Notes: generated from the letters alone by a model not told the origin. A stretch of DNA of 64,000 nt from JAZKHT01 sp040385245 (GCA_040385245.1 JAZKHT010000005.1:30562-94561), one strand, 5' to 3'. Counted from the first letter of the stretch, positions 34,329 through 43,661 are shown. Made by a program: numbers and translations.

Positions 34329-34797
34329 TCGATCTGGTCAGCCGGGACGAACGACCCGCCGGCTTCCAATCGCGGCCCGTTCCTGATTGAGGCGGCGGTC
34401 GCGGCATACAGAGCCAAGGTCTTCATCAACACGGTGGCTCTGGTTCAGGCAAAGCGTCGTCTGACTGAGCGATATGTGGCTCTGCTTTTAGCGGCAGTCG
34501 GCATCAATCACTTCATTGGCTGCGGCTTCGGACCGAGTTATCGAAGACGTGGTGCCTTGAGATTCTGGTGCCATTCAGCATGGTGTGGGTGACTGCAAGG
34601 ACGTCATCGGCCTGCGCGCGGTCCGCAAGTCCAAAGCGGAAAGCGGCGGTGCCAAGGATCAGCATTCAAGGCGTACCGAAGGATGAGGGGCATGAGCCTT
34701 TCCTTCAGGTTAGACCTGATCTGATGATCCTTCGCGCCGCCAAGTTCAGCTTCAAGTGATGCCACCACCATCAGAGTTTGGCAGTGGCGCGTTTCAA
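34329..34797. other. Intergenic region, no convincing gene
   Basis: About 470 bases. A 50-codon minus-strand frame (MLILGTAAFRFGLADRAQ near its start) begins about 34667 but has no clear ribosome-binding site and no known match. Likely decayed accessory DNA. Confidence 0.35.
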
Positions 34798-35490
34798 TCA
34801 CGTTAGACGATTTGTACCGCGCTCGTTTTGTGCGTGGTTCCACAGCGCGCCGGACAGCCAAAAGATCGCCGCAGCAAGGCTGACCAAACCAAGGTCGAGC
34901 GCCCATTCCGGCACGAAGGTCCGCAGCGCAATCGGCACCACTCCGGCCACATAGAGCGCAAGCGGCCCGCGCGGCACTGCTTTGCCCATGAAGAGCGCAA
35001 TGACGAAGGCCACGGCGCTGAACAGGAACAGCAGGGACGTCACCGTCAGCACCAACCCAAGCGGCCCGGTGCGCAATTCCGTAATCGTCTCGATCGGCAG
35101 CTTCGTGAACACAAGGTTGATCAGCACCTCCACGCCCTCAAGGCTGGACAAGGCGATGAAGTGGGCGACGAACGCGATCAAACCAAACAGACCGGCGCGC
35201 CGTCCGAAAGCCAGGAACAGGCCGACAACAAGGCCGAGCGCCATGATTTCTGCCAATGGTGCAAGCAACTGCGTCAAGTCGGTGGACGCGATGATCCCGC
35301 TGCGCTTGGCCGCATTCACCAGCAGGACAAGACCACTGCCAAAACCGGCGATGGCCGACAGTTTGTAGAGCGTCGCATCCGGAACACTCGCCTTTATTGC
35401 GGCGGGACGCGCGACCGACGTTCCGTGTTCCGCGACCTGAATGAAGCGGAACAGTTCCGAACCGTCCGGCTCGGCATTTCTAACTGACAT
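34798..35490 (-). CDS. Polytopic membrane protein, unknown function
   Basis: This 230-aa protein has a hydrophilic N-terminus of about 45 residues and then six predicted membrane helices, among them LSAIAGFGSGLVLLVNAA, IMALGLVVGLFLAFG and AIFWLSGALW. It has no catalytic or transporter motif that I recognise and resembles DUF4386-type membrane proteins in layout. The ATG at 35490 is preferred because GGGGAAA precedes it. It is divergent from a TetR regulator with two operator palindromes between them, so it is probably the regulated target. Confidence 0.65.
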   Translation of the reverse strand: MSVRNAEPDGSELFRFIQVAEHGTSVARPAAIKASVPDATLYKLSAIAGFGSGLVLLVNAAKRSGIIASTDLTQLLAPLAEIMALGLVVGLFLAFGRRAGLFGLIAFVAHFIALSSLEGVEVLINLVFTKLPIETITELRTGPLGLVLTVTSLLFLFSAVAFVIALFMGKAVPRGPLALYVAGVVPIALRTFVPEWALDLGLVSLAAAIFWLSGALWNHAQNERGTNRLT

Positions 35491-35553
35491 GGTTGATTTC
35501 CCCATCTGGGATTCGGGTAGCGGCGAGGACCGCGCGCCTTGTCCGATCCTATC

Positions 35554-35602
35554 TGTAATCGCTGATTACATTGCGATTGCGATTCTGTAAACAGTGATTA
35601 CA
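35554..35602. promoter_or_regulatory. Two TetR operators, TGTAATC-N3-GATTACA
   Basis: A perfect palindrome TGTAATC-GCT-GATTACA (35554-35570) and a one-mismatch copy TGTAAAC-AGT-GATTACA (35586-35602) lie between the divergent membrane-protein and TetR genes. Their centres are 32 bases apart, close to three helical turns, so two dimers would bind one face of the DNA. Strong candidates for the TetR binding sites. Confidence 0.75.
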
Positions 35603-35660
35603 TGGCTAGTGGAACCGTGTTACGACTGGCGAATAGCGCCAAAGCGAAACAGGTAAGACG

Positions 35661-36338
35661 ATGACGGACGTAGCTGCACCCAAGACGACCACCTATCACC
35701 ACGGCAACCTGCGCGAGGTCTTGATCCAGGCTGCCGTGCAACTGGTCGAGGAAGTCGGGCTTGAACATGTCAGCGTCCGCGAAGTCGCCAAACGGGCGGG
35801 CGTTTCTCCTGGAGCCCCATTCAGACATTTCAGTAACAAGACCGCTCTCATGACCGCCGTAGCCGAGCAGGCCATGACTAAGTTCCGCGCCGAGATCACC
35901 AAGGCTGCCGACAGTGTTGCTGCTGATGATCCGGTCGGGCGCTTCGCGGCGGTGGGCGTGGGCTATCTGCATTGGGCGATCCAGAACCCTACCTATTTCC
36001 AGATCATCTCGACCAGAAGCCTGATCGACTGGCAGGCGTCCGAGTCCCTGCGCCGCGACAACGAAGCGGTCCGCGTGATGATGGAAAGCGCGTTGATTGA
36101 AGCGCAGCGGCGCGGCATGCTGCGATCCAGCAATCTGGTCGACACTCAGATCGCAGGCAGGGCGCTCGTCTACGGGCTGGCGCGGATGTACATCGACGGA
36201 CACTTCGCACAATGGGGCATCGACGGAGAAAAGGCCGAACGCACCACCCAGAAAGTTCTGCGGCACTTCATGTCACTGGTCGAGAATGCCGAGGGAGTCT
36301 CTCCAAAAGAGACGGAGTCGGCGCCGGGAAAAGCTTAG
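35661..36338 (+). CDS. TetR/AcrR family transcriptional regulator
   Basis: This 225-aa protein has a standard TetR N-terminal helix-turn-helix (VREVAKRAGVSPGAPFRHFS, about residues 44-63) and a C-terminal ligand and dimerisation domain of the WHG type (GVGYLHWAIQNPTYF). It likely represses the divergent membrane-protein gene and itself through the two palindromes upstream. The ligand is unknown. It ends 41 bases before the multicopper oxidase stop, with which it is convergent. Confidence 0.88.
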   Translation: MTDVAAPKTTTYHHGNLREVLIQAAVQLVEEVGLEHVSVREVAKRAGVSPGAPFRHFSNKTALMTAVAEQAMTKFRAEITKAADSVAADDPVGRFAAVGVGYLHWAIQNPTYFQIISTRSLIDWQASESLRRDNEAVRVMMESALIEAQRRGMLRSSNLVDTQIAGRALVYGLARMYIDGHFAQWGIDGEKAERTTQKVLRHFMSLVENAEGVSPKETESAPGKA

Positions 36339-36378
36339 GCTGCTGCTACCAAAGAGCTGCTCTTTACCCGGCACCAAA

Positions 36379-37836
36379 TCATGCCGAAATGGCAAACTCG
36401 GTCATCATACCTGTCGAAAGATGTGGCATGTGGTGGCAATGTAGCATCCATCGCGCGGCCTCGCCTGCATCAATGGCGATCGTTACCGTAGCCATCGGCG
36501 GTACATAAACCGTGTCGCGCACCGCCCCGGCAAAGCGCTGATTACCGATGCCCACCACCTGAAACGCATGGCCGTGCAAATGCATGGGGTGGCCCATCAT
36601 AGACATGTTGTGGAAGGTGATCTCCACCCGTTCACCGCTGGTCGCCGACACCGGGACGTGATCGCCCCAGGTCTTGCCGTCGATGGTCCAGAGATAAGGC
36701 TGCATCGATCCCCCCAGCATCATCATGTGGGCTGTCGACGCCGCGCGTGCTGCCAGCGGATTGGCCGCCAGCAATGACAGCTCCTGCGCCAGCCCGGTGT
36801 CAAAGGCCGGGGCCGCGGCTTCCGCCAGATCGGGGATGCGCGGCACTTCTGCGCCCGCCGTGGCCAGCACGATCCCGGTCTGCTCGCGTGCGCCTTCGCG
36901 CAGAGCGAGGATCGGAAAGGTGCCTGAACCGGCGGGAAGGTCGATCTCGATATCCAGCCGCTGTGCCATCGCGATGCCAAAGCGGGTGCCGGTGACGGGC
37001 AGAACGTCATGGCCGTCAACCGAAACCAGCCGCCCCTGAACGGCGCCGGTATCGATCCAGAACACAGTCGCGGCCGCCGCATTGATGATGCGCAGATGCA
37101 CTCGGCCGCCTGCTTCGGTGCGGATCACATCGGGGTCGTTCAGGGTGCGGTCATTGGCGAGATAGGCGTCGAAATTGTAATCGTTCAGGTCCATCGCCAT
37201 GCCGCCCATGCTGCCATGGTCCATGCCCGCCATGTCATCCATCGCTCCGGTGGTTGCGGGGGTGCCATGATCCATCCCCGCCATGTCGTGTCCAGCGCCG
37301 CCGGTGACCTCTGCCAGCACGTCCTCGGCAGGTTTGAACGAGAAGTCATGCAGGAGCATCACCACCTCCTGCCGGTCGGCGGACAGATTGGCGGCGCTCC
37401 GCACGATCAGAGGCGCGGCCAGCAGCTGCATCTCTTGCTCCGGCACATGGCTGTGCATCCAGTGCGTCCCCGGCATTGGCGCGAAGTCATACGACCGCCG
37501 TTCGCCGGAAGTTAGCAGCGGCATCGGCAGGCCCGGCACCCCGTCCTGCGCATTGGGAGGGATCTGGCCGTGCCAGTGGATGATCGACTCCACGTCGAGA
37601 TCGTTGGTCAGATCCACGGTGAACCGTTGGCCCGGATCAAGGACAAGTCCCTGTCCACCTGCAGCGTTCTCGAGCCCGTAAACGCTCGCCGCGCGACCGT
37701 TGATATCGAGCGTTCTGGAAGTAGCGCGCAAAGTCATTCCTTTGGTGCCTTGCGCGAACCCGGTTCCGATCAAAGTGGGGGAGGTGGCAAGGACCGCGGC
37801 TGCGGCAAGAAAATGGCGACGTGTCACATGGGTCAT
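36379..37836 (-). CDS. Multicopper oxidase, CueO/CopA type
   Basis: This 485-aa periplasmic enzyme probably oxidises Cu(I) to the less toxic Cu(II). A twin-arginine signal (TRRHFLAAAAVLA) exports it folded. All four copper-site motifs are visible: HWHGQIPPN, THWMHSHVPE, HPMHLHGHAFQV near the C-terminus, and LHCHHMPHLSTGMM. A Met/His-rich insertion (HDMAGMDHG and DDMAGMDHGSMGGMAM, about residues 202-236) is likely a Cu(I)-binding loop. AGGAG precedes the ATG at 37836. It lies directly downstream of cueR on the same strand, as part of the copper block. Confidence 0.93.
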   Translation of the reverse strand: MTHVTRRHFLAAAAVLATSPTLIGTGFAQGTKGMTLRATSRTLDINGRAASVYGLENAAGGQGLVLDPGQRFTVDLTNDLDVESIIHWHGQIPPNAQDGVPGLPMPLLTSGERRSYDFAPMPGTHWMHSHVPEQEMQLLAAPLIVRSAANLSADRQEVVMLLHDFSFKPAEDVLAEVTGGAGHDMAGMDHGTPATTGAMDDMAGMDHGSMGGMAMDLNDYNFDAYLANDRTLNDPDVIRTEAGGRVHLRIINAAAATVFWIDTGAVQGRLVSVDGHDVLPVTGTRFGIAMAQRLDIEIDLPAGSGTFPILALREGAREQTGIVLATAGAEVPRIPDLAEAAAPAFDTGLAQELSLLAANPLAARAASTAHMMMLGGSMQPYLWTIDGKTWGDHVPVSATSGERVEITFHNMSMMGHPMHLHGHAFQVVGIGNQRFAGAVRDTVYVPPMATVTIAIDAGEAARWMLHCHHMPHLSTGMMTEFAISA

Positions 37837-37916
37837 GTGAAAAACTCCTGTGGAATTTTGGAAGCTGTTGACACCCCCGAGAGGGCATCTGCGCTGCGGG
37901 CGAACCAAGTGGTCTG

Positions 37917-38369
37917 TCACACCCGCTCGAAACCGCGGGTCTTCTTGAGGTCACGCTGCGGGTGAACGGGCATATCGGGTGCTGCATCGCCGAGCGACAT
38001 CAGGATCGGGCAATCCGGCCTGCCGTCGCCCTGACAGTTTGATGCCAGGTGCCGCAGGGTTTCCGTCATCTCCTTCAGTTCCTGCATCTTCTTTTCAAGT
38101 TCGGCGACGTGGCCCATGGCGATCTGCTTGACGTCGGCACTAGCACGGCCGCGATCACGCCATAGGGTTAGAAGGTCGTCGATCTGCTTGACGGTAAAGC
38201 CCAGGTCACGGGCACGCCGGACAAAGCGCAGCGTCTGGATGTCATTTTCGCTATAGACCCGATAACCCGAATAGCTGCGCAAGGCGGCACGGATCAGACC
38301 GGTGTCTTCATAATAGCGGATCATCTTGGCCGAGATGCCTGTGGCCTTGGCAACGTCACCGATGTTCAT
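37917..38369 (-). CDS. cueR: CueR-type copper-responsive MerR regulator
   Basis: This 150-aa activator senses Cu(I) and remakes promoters with long spacers. The MerR helix-turn-helix is GDVAKATGISAKMIRYYE (about residues 4-21), followed by SYSGYRVYSENDI. The metal-binding loop has the two cysteines in SNCQGDGRPDC, the CueR signature, eight residues apart. It is the first gene of a minus-strand run that continues into the multicopper oxidase. A matching CueR box with a 19-base promoter spacer lies just upstream, so it regulates itself. Confidence 0.93.
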   Translation of the reverse strand: MNIGDVAKATGISAKMIRYYEDTGLIRAALRSYSGYRVYSENDIQTLRFVRRARDLGFTVKQIDDLLTLWRDRGRASADVKQIAMGHVAELEKKMQELKEMTETLRHLASNCQGDGRPDCPILMSLGDAAPDMPVHPQRDLKKTRGFERV

Positions 38370-38412
38370 GGTGTTCTCCCCTGAGTCTGGACGAGGTGAC
38401 CAGCTTGAAGAA

Positions 38413-38443
38413 ATCCTGAACCTTTCCATCGTTGGAAGGTCAA
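38413..38443 (-). promoter_or_regulatory. CueR-type promoter with 19-base spacer
   Basis: On the minus strand -35 TTGACC (38438-38443) and -10 CAGGAT (38413-38418) are 19 bases apart, the hallmark of MerR-family promoters. The dyad ACCTTCC-N7-GAAAGGT (38420-38440) fills the spacer. It drives cueR. Confidence 0.8.
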
Positions 38444-38464
38444 GCATCCTTTTGCAAGTCGATT

Positions 38465-38721
38465 TCAGTGGGCGTGCGACACGCCGATCATCGGGCGCAG
38501 ACGGGCGATCTGATTTGCCACCGACCCCCACAACGCCTTTCCGTCAATGATCGTGATCGGTGCGATGCGCAGGCCGGTTCGGCGGCGGGCCTCGTCGGCG
38601 ATCCGCGGATTGCGAAGGTCCCGCTCGATGTATATGAGCCCCTCCGTCTCCAGCCACCGCTTGAGAACGGCGCAGTCGGGCACGTCGGAGTCGTGAACAG
38701 TTCAATGTGGTTGTGCGACAT
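38465..38721 (-). pseudogene. Glutaredoxin-like protein, frameshifted
   Basis: Translated with one frameshift this would be an 86-aa glutaredoxin-like thioredoxin-fold protein. The first frame gives MSHNHIELFTTPTCP and the second, starting MPDCAVLKRW at 38683, gives the rest, including ERDLRNPRIADEARR and APITIIDG (the cis-proline). A single missing base between the proline and aspartate codons of the CPDC active site causes the break, near 38680. A sequencing or assembly error could produce the same picture. Its place between copA and cueR suggests a role in copper or thiol stress when intact. Confidence 0.65.
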
Positions 38722-38737
38722 GATGCAAGTTCCTTTC

Positions 38738-41272
38738 TCAGACAGTTGCTGACGTGCGCGGTGCTGCTGGAAGCCTGATCGCGGCAGGCGTGAAGGAGCC
38801 GACGGCAGGGCAAAAACGCTTCAATCGAAGCGCATTGCCCAAGACGAACACCGATGACAGGGCCATGGCACCGGCGGCCAGCATCGGCGAGAGCAGAATC
38901 CCACTGACCGGATACAAAACACCCGCCGCCACCGGGATCAGGGCAGCATTATAGGCAAAGGCCCAGAACAGGTTCTGCCGGATGTTGCGCATGGTGGCGC
39001 GCGACAGTCCGATGGCTTTGGAAACCCCGGTCAGGTCACCGCCCATCAATACCACATCTGCGCTTTCGATAGCCACGTCCGTTCCCGTGCCGACAGCCAG
39101 CCCGACATCAGCCTCGGCGAGTGCCGGGGCATCGTTGATACCATCACCGACGAAGGCGACGGAACGGCCCCCCGCCCGCAGTGCCTTGATGGCGGCAACC
39201 TTGCCCTCGGGCAGCACCTCGGCCACGATCTCATCAATGCCCAATTCGGCAGCAATGGCTTCGGCGGTTCGCCAATTGTCGCCGGTGATCATGGCAACCC
39301 TCAAACCAAGGTGATGCAGCGCGGCAATGGCCGATGGCGTTGATGCCTTGATCGGATCGGCAACGGCGATCAGGGCTGCCAACTGGCCTTCAATTGCGAC
39401 ATAGAGCGGGGTGCGCGCCTTGGAGCCGAGATCAGCGGCCATATCGGCAAACTGCGCGATTTCCAGACCAAGGCTCGCCATGAACCGGTCGGCCCCGACC
39501 TCGATGCGCCGATCATTGACCCTGGCTCGGATGCCGTAGCCGGGGATCGCCTCGAACGCGCTGACCTCTGGAATGACAAGGCCTTCAGACCGTGCGGCTT
39601 CAACAATCGCGGTCGCCACGGGGTGCTCGGACGAGGCTTCAGCAGCAGCAACCAACGCGAGAATATCCGACCGCGTGAAATCAGCCGACACTACTAGATC
39701 GGTCAGCAACGGACGCCCTTCGGTCAAGGTGCCCGTCTTGTCGAGCGCGACCACACCGACTGACGTCAGGCTTTGCAAGGCTTCACCATTGCGGAACAGC
39801 ACTCCAAGCTCTGCCGCCCGCCCGGTGCCGACCATTATCGAGGTGGGCGTGGCCAATCCCATGGCACAGGGGCAAGCGATGATCAGGACGGCGACGGCAT
39901 TGACGAGCGCGAAGGTCACCGCCGGATCGGGCCCCCAGATCCACCAGACGCCAAAGGTCAGCGCGGCCGCGGCCATGACGGCGGGCACGAACCAGGCTGT
40001 TACCCGGTCCACCAGCGCCTGAATTGGCAGCTTCGCCCCTTGCGCGCTTTCGACCATACGGATGATTTGCGACAGCATCATATCCGCGCCAACCTTTTCA
40101 GCCCGATAGGTGAAGGACCCGGTCTTGTTGATCGTGCCGCCGGTCACGCTGGAGCCTTCCGACTTGGCTACCGGTACAGGCTCACCCGTAATCATGGCCT
40201 CGTCCACAAAGGATGAGCCGGTTAGTACGCTGCCATCGACCGGAATGCGGTCGCCAGGGCGGACCTGCACCACATCTCCCGGCTCGACAGTGTCCAACGC
40301 TACTTCCACAAAATCGGCGCCGCGCAAGACTCGGGCGGTCTTGGCTTGCAAGCCCATTAGACGACTGATTGCCTCGGACGTGCGCCCTTTTGCCTTGGCC
40401 TCAAGGAACCGTCCGAGCAGGATCAAGGTCACGATGACGGCGGACGCCTCGAAGTACACATTTGCCGTACCTTGCGGCAGCAATCCGGGCGCAAACGTCG
40501 CGACCACCGAATAGGCCCACGCCGCCGACGATCCCAGAACGACAAGGGAGTTCATGTCGGGCGCCAGCCGCGCCAGTGCAGGCCCGCCCTTTTTATAGAA
40601 CCGAAGGCCCGGCCCGAACTGAACGATCGTAGCCAGCACGAAGTAGGCGATATAGAGCGGCGTCTGCCCGATCGTCATCGCCAGCCAATGATGCAAGGCC
40701 GGGATCAGGTGCCCGCCCATTTCCAGAAGAAAGATCGGCAGGGTCAATCCGCCCGCAATCAGCAGGTCACGCTTCAGACGCCCCTGTTCCTCTTCCCGTG
40801 CGACAGCCTTGTCAGGTGCATCAACCCGCGCAGCATGGGGTACATAACCAGCGCCTCGGATCGCCGATTCTATTGCCGCCATCATCTTGGGACCAGCGTC
40901 GAGAACTTTGACTGTCGCACGTTCGGTCGCAAGGTTTACCGATGCAGACAGCACCCCTGGAACCGCGGCGATGGCCTTTTCGACCCGACCGACACACGAG
41001 GCGCAGGTCATGCCTTCGATGCCGACTTCCATCGTCGCGGCTTCGACCTCGTACCCCGTTTCGCGAATGGCTGCGATAACAGCCTCGCGGACAGGCTCGG
41101 CGGCATAGCGGACATCGGCGCGTTCGGTGGCAAGATTGACGGAAGCTGAGAAGACCCCCGGAACTTTTTCGATGGCCCGCTCGACGCGGCCGACGCAGGA
41201 GGCGCAGGTCATGCCCAGTATGGAGATGCTGTCGATGGCGCCGTCGGGTGGCGGGGCGGAGAAGTCCTTCAT
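38738..41272 (-). CDS. copA: Copper-exporting P1B-type ATPase CopA
   Basis: This 844-aa pump exports Cu(I) from the cytoplasm. It has two N-terminal heavy-metal-associated domains with GMTCASC (cysteines near residues 23/26 and 90/93), then membrane helices, the CPC motif (IIACPCAMGLATP) in helix 6, the phosphorylation site DKTGTLTEG and the hinge GDGINDAPALAEADVG. All are intact. The minus-strand -35-like TTGACC at 41336-41341 lies 64 bases before the start, with a weak dyad next to it. It is followed by the frameshifted glutaredoxin and cueR. Strongly copper-specific by motif. Confidence 0.96.
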   Translation of the reverse strand: MKDFSAPPPDGAIDSISILGMTCASCVGRVERAIEKVPGVFSASVNLATERADVRYAAEPVREAVIAAIRETGYEVEAATMEVGIEGMTCASCVGRVEKAIAAVPGVLSASVNLATERATVKVLDAGPKMMAAIESAIRGAGYVPHAARVDAPDKAVAREEEQGRLKRDLLIAGGLTLPIFLLEMGGHLIPALHHWLAMTIGQTPLYIAYFVLATIVQFGPGLRFYKKGGPALARLAPDMNSLVVLGSSAAWAYSVVATFAPGLLPQGTANVYFEASAVIVTLILLGRFLEAKAKGRTSEAISRLMGLQAKTARVLRGADFVEVALDTVEPGDVVQVRPGDRIPVDGSVLTGSSFVDEAMITGEPVPVAKSEGSSVTGGTINKTGSFTYRAEKVGADMMLSQIIRMVESAQGAKLPIQALVDRVTAWFVPAVMAAAALTFGVWWIWGPDPAVTFALVNAVAVLIIACPCAMGLATPTSIMVGTGRAAELGVLFRNGEALQSLTSVGVVALDKTGTLTEGRPLLTDLVVSADFTRSDILALVAAAEASSEHPVATAIVEAARSEGLVIPEVSAFEAIPGYGIRARVNDRRIEVGADRFMASLGLEIAQFADMAADLGSKARTPLYVAIEGQLAALIAVADPIKASTPSAIAALHHLGLRVAMITGDNWRTAEAIAAELGIDEIVAEVLPEGKVAAIKALRAGGRSVAFVGDGINDAPALAEADVGLAVGTGTDVAIESADVVLMGGDLTGVSKAIGLSRATMRNIRQNLFWAFAYNAALIPVAAGVLYPVSGILLSPMLAAGAMALSSVFVLGNALRLKRFCPAVGSFTPAAIRLPAAPRTSATV

Positions 41273-41442
41273 GACGTTATTCCCTTCATGTGCATTGCGC
41301 TTCGAATCATCTTGTCGGGGTTACAACGATGTCAGGGTCAAGCGTGTTTTAGCGGTGCCAGCGAAAGCCGTAGCGACAGCGACATGCGAAAGGCCGGAGG
41401 TTACCCCCCGGCCTTGTCAGAGCTGCTAATGGGAACTTTGCC

Positions 41443-41634
41443 CTAGGCGGACGTATAACCCGCATTCGCCACAGCGTCCTTGATCGCCTTGATGTCTGCT
41501 GTCGTCGTCACATGCACCTTGCGAGACGCCACGTCGGGCACGACCTCGGCCGTCGGGTCGATTGCCTTGATGGCGGCCGTTACGCCTCGGGCGCAACCGC
41601 CACAGGTCATGCCGGGAAGAGTTAGTTCGATCAT
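41443..41634 (-). CDS. copZ: CopZ-like copper chaperone
   Basis: This 63-aa protein is a single heavy-metal-associated domain with the metal site MTCGGC (residues 9-14) and the usual ferredoxin-like strand pattern. Such chaperones hand Cu(I) to CopA or to CueR. It lies upstream of copA on the same strand with about 170 bases between, and has a CueR-like promoter of its own. It differs from the CopA domains by GGC in place of ASC, as is typical of free-standing CopZ. Confidence 0.9.
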   Translation of the reverse strand: MIELTLPGMTCGGCARGVTAAIKAIDPTAEVVPDVASRKVHVTTTADIKAIKDAVANAGYTSA

Positions 41635-41685
41635 TTTCAGGTCCTCTCAAAAAGGGGCGGCAAAAGTGCCGTTTTCCGGATGTGG

Positions 41686-41709
41686 GGTTTGCCAGCATGA
41701 CAAGGTCAA
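41686..41709 (-). promoter_or_regulatory. Probable CueR box upstream of copZ
   Basis: On the minus strand TTGACC (41704-41709) is followed by ACCTTGTCATGCTGGCAAACC over 41686-41706. This resembles the ACCTTGCCA-N3-TGGCAAGGT copper box of alphaproteobacteria, with mismatches at the outer right end. Position and spacing fit CueR control of copZ. Confidence 0.5.
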
Positions 41710-41827
41710 GTGGGACCTCCGCAGAAATTTGCGAATTTGCTGCTTGACCCTCACAGCCTTGGAAGCCTGACGACGAAAAGGACCGGGCGAATCGCCTCGG
41801 CACAACCCTGTCTGAAGGACCATTTGC

Positions 41828-43240
41828 ATGGCACTCCCAACTCCCGATCCAAAGCGGTGGAAGGCGCTGGCACTCTTGTGCGCAGCCCAATTCATCGTGA
41901 TTCTCGACACTTCCATCATCGGCGTGGCCCTGCCCGCCATACAGTCCGACCTCGGATTTTCCGACGAGGGGTTGAGCTGGATTTTCAACGCCTATGTGAT
42001 CGCTTTTGGCGGTCTGCTTCTCCTTGGCGGCAAGCTGGCCGACGTGTTCGGCGCGCGCCGCATCTTCCTGTCCGGTTTCGCGATCCTGACTGCGGCTTCG
42101 GCTGTCGCCGGTCTGGCCGAGAGCCAGACCGTGCTGCTCGTCGGGCGCGCCATTCAAGGCGTCGGTGCAGCCCTTATCGCACCGGCCGCTCTAACCATTT
42201 TGATGCGGCTCTTTGGAGGGCAGCCAGCAGAGCTTGGCAAGGCCTTTGGGTTCTGGGGGGCGTCAGCAGCCGCAGGGGGCACCGCCGGGGTCTTTCTTGG
42301 TGGTGTCATCACCGAATGGATGAGCTGGTCCTGGACTTTCCTGATCAACCTGCCGCTTGGTCTTGCGGTGCTGATCATCGGCCCTAGCGTACTGCGCGCG
42401 ATCCCGGGCACTCGAGGCAAGATCGGCCTCATCGATTCAGCGCTCATCACCGGCGCTGTCGTGGCGGTCGTCTATGCCATTGTGACGGGCGAAGTTGTCG
42501 GCTGGGTCGTGCCACAGACGCTTGGTCTGCTTGGGCTATCAGCGGCACTCCTGGTCGCCTTCTTGATCCTCCAGGCCATGTCGAAAGCCCCGCTTTTGCC
42601 TCTGCGCATCTTTGGATCGCCGGGTCTCGCGGCGGGTAATCTCGTGATGGCCCTGCTCGGGGCTGCCTGGATTCCTTTGTGGTTCTTCTTGAACCTGTAT
42701 TTGCAGACCGTGCTGGACCTGTCAGCATTCGGCTCGGGCCTTGCCCTGTTGCCGATGACACTGATGATCATGCTGATGATCGTGCGTTTCACCGGGCCCC
42801 TCATCGGCCGTTTCGGTGTCAAGCCCGTCTTGGTGACCGGACTTGGCACACTCTCGGCATCCCTGGTCCTGTTTGCCGGCCTTCCGGCGGATGGCACTTT
42901 CCTTGCTAATGTCTTGCCCGTGTCACTGCTCGCGGCAGTTGGGATGTCGCTGGCCTACATCCCGGCAACAATGACAGGTATGGGGGGCGCTGCACCGCAG
43001 GACACCGGCCTTGCATCCGGCCTGATCAATACGACGTATCAGGTCGGTTCGGCCGTTGGACTCGCTGTCATGGTGTCTCTGGCCGCCTCGACAGGCAGCG
43101 TCGGGGGTGAGGGCGTGGCGTCGCTTCTTGCCGGCTACCAGGCCGCTTTCCTCGGTGCGGCAGTTCTGGCGGCCATCGCGGCGCTGGCATCGCTGGTGCT
43201 GATCCGCGGGCAGATGGCAACGGACGTTCCCGTCGGCTGA
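41828..43240 (+). CDS. MFS efflux pump, EmrB/QacA-like
   Basis: This 470-aa transporter belongs to the DHA2 drug:proton antiporter type with about 14 membrane helices. The loop-2 motif GGKLADVFGARRIF and the helix-5 motif region GGTAGVFLGGVITEW are visible. It lies divergent from copZ within the copper block, so it may export a metal complex, a metallophore or a toxic organic compound. A truncated second copy of its 3' part occurs at 53424-53905 (about 160 residues of strong similarity), evidence of duplication. A hairpin and a DUF1127-like gene follow. Confidence 0.9.
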   Translation: MALPTPDPKRWKALALLCAAQFIVILDTSIIGVALPAIQSDLGFSDEGLSWIFNAYVIAFGGLLLLGGKLADVFGARRIFLSGFAILTAASAVAGLAESQTVLLVGRAIQGVGAALIAPAALTILMRLFGGQPAELGKAFGFWGASAAAGGTAGVFLGGVITEWMSWSWTFLINLPLGLAVLIIGPSVLRAIPGTRGKIGLIDSALITGAVVAVVYAIVTGEVVGWVVPQTLGLLGLSAALLVAFLILQAMSKAPLLPLRIFGSPGLAAGNLVMALLGAAWIPLWFFLNLYLQTVLDLSAFGSGLALLPMTLMIMLMIVRFTGPLIGRFGVKPVLVTGLGTLSASLVLFAGLPADGTFLANVLPVSLLAAVGMSLAYIPATMTGMGGAAPQDTGLASGLINTTYQVGSAVGLAVMVSLAASTGSVGGEGVASLLAGYQAAFLGAAVLAAIAALASLVLIRGQMATDVPVG

Positions 43241-43248
43241 CTGAAAGC

Positions 43249-43280
43249 GGGCAATGCTTCCATCAACGGAAGCATTGCCC
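43249..43280 (+). terminator. Long hairpin after the MFS gene
   Basis: A perfect 13-bp stem (GGGCAATGCTTCC 43249-43261 with GGAAGCATTGCCC 43268-43280) lies nine bases after the MFS stop. It lacks a T-run, so it may be a weak terminator or an mRNA-stabilising end. Confidence 0.55.
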
Positions 43281-43325
43281 CGGCCCCGGTCTGACGAAGA
43301 AATCAAAAAATGAGGAATTGCTCTC

Positions 43326-43445
43326 ATGATACAGTCCCTGTCCCAGATTTGGCGCAACAACAGAAGCCATCGGTCATGCTTCGCGTACCTTGCCGGTCGA
43401 CTCGGCCGCCACCTCGCGCGTGACATTGGCATCGATCTTCTTTGA
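43326..43445 (+). CDS. DUF1127-like small protein
   Basis: A 39-codon frame (MIQSLSQIWRNN at its start) with GAGG upstream encodes a short basic protein. Its second half, RLGRHLARDIGIDLL, matches RLGPHLARDIGIEL in the 50-aa protein at 55555-55707, and the pattern LARDIGI is typical of DUF1127 proteins, small arginine-rich regulators known in Rhodobacter and Agrobacterium. The match between two copies supports that this is a real gene. It follows the MFS gene and is followed by DUF305. Confidence 0.65.
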   Translation: MIQSLSQIWRNNRSHRSCFAYLAGRLGRHLARDIGIDLL

Positions 43446-43661
43446 CCACGGTTTCCTTGGCTGATGTGGTCAGACACCGATGCCTTGTCATCCCGCAACT
43501 GAGACCCACCTTCCTGCAATCGATTTCGGTGTGACGACTACGCGATGACCGTTTCAACGCTTACGTATTGGTCGGGCATCGAGCTTGGAGGAACCCCTTC
43601 CTCCGCCCCGGAATTAACAGATGAACCCTCATCCAGTATCCACACCTCAGGAGAACTCACT

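Noticed and set aside
34510..34670. Minus-strand 50-codon frame beginning MLILGTAAFRF
   Set aside because: No ribosome-binding site, no family, and no copy in the window.
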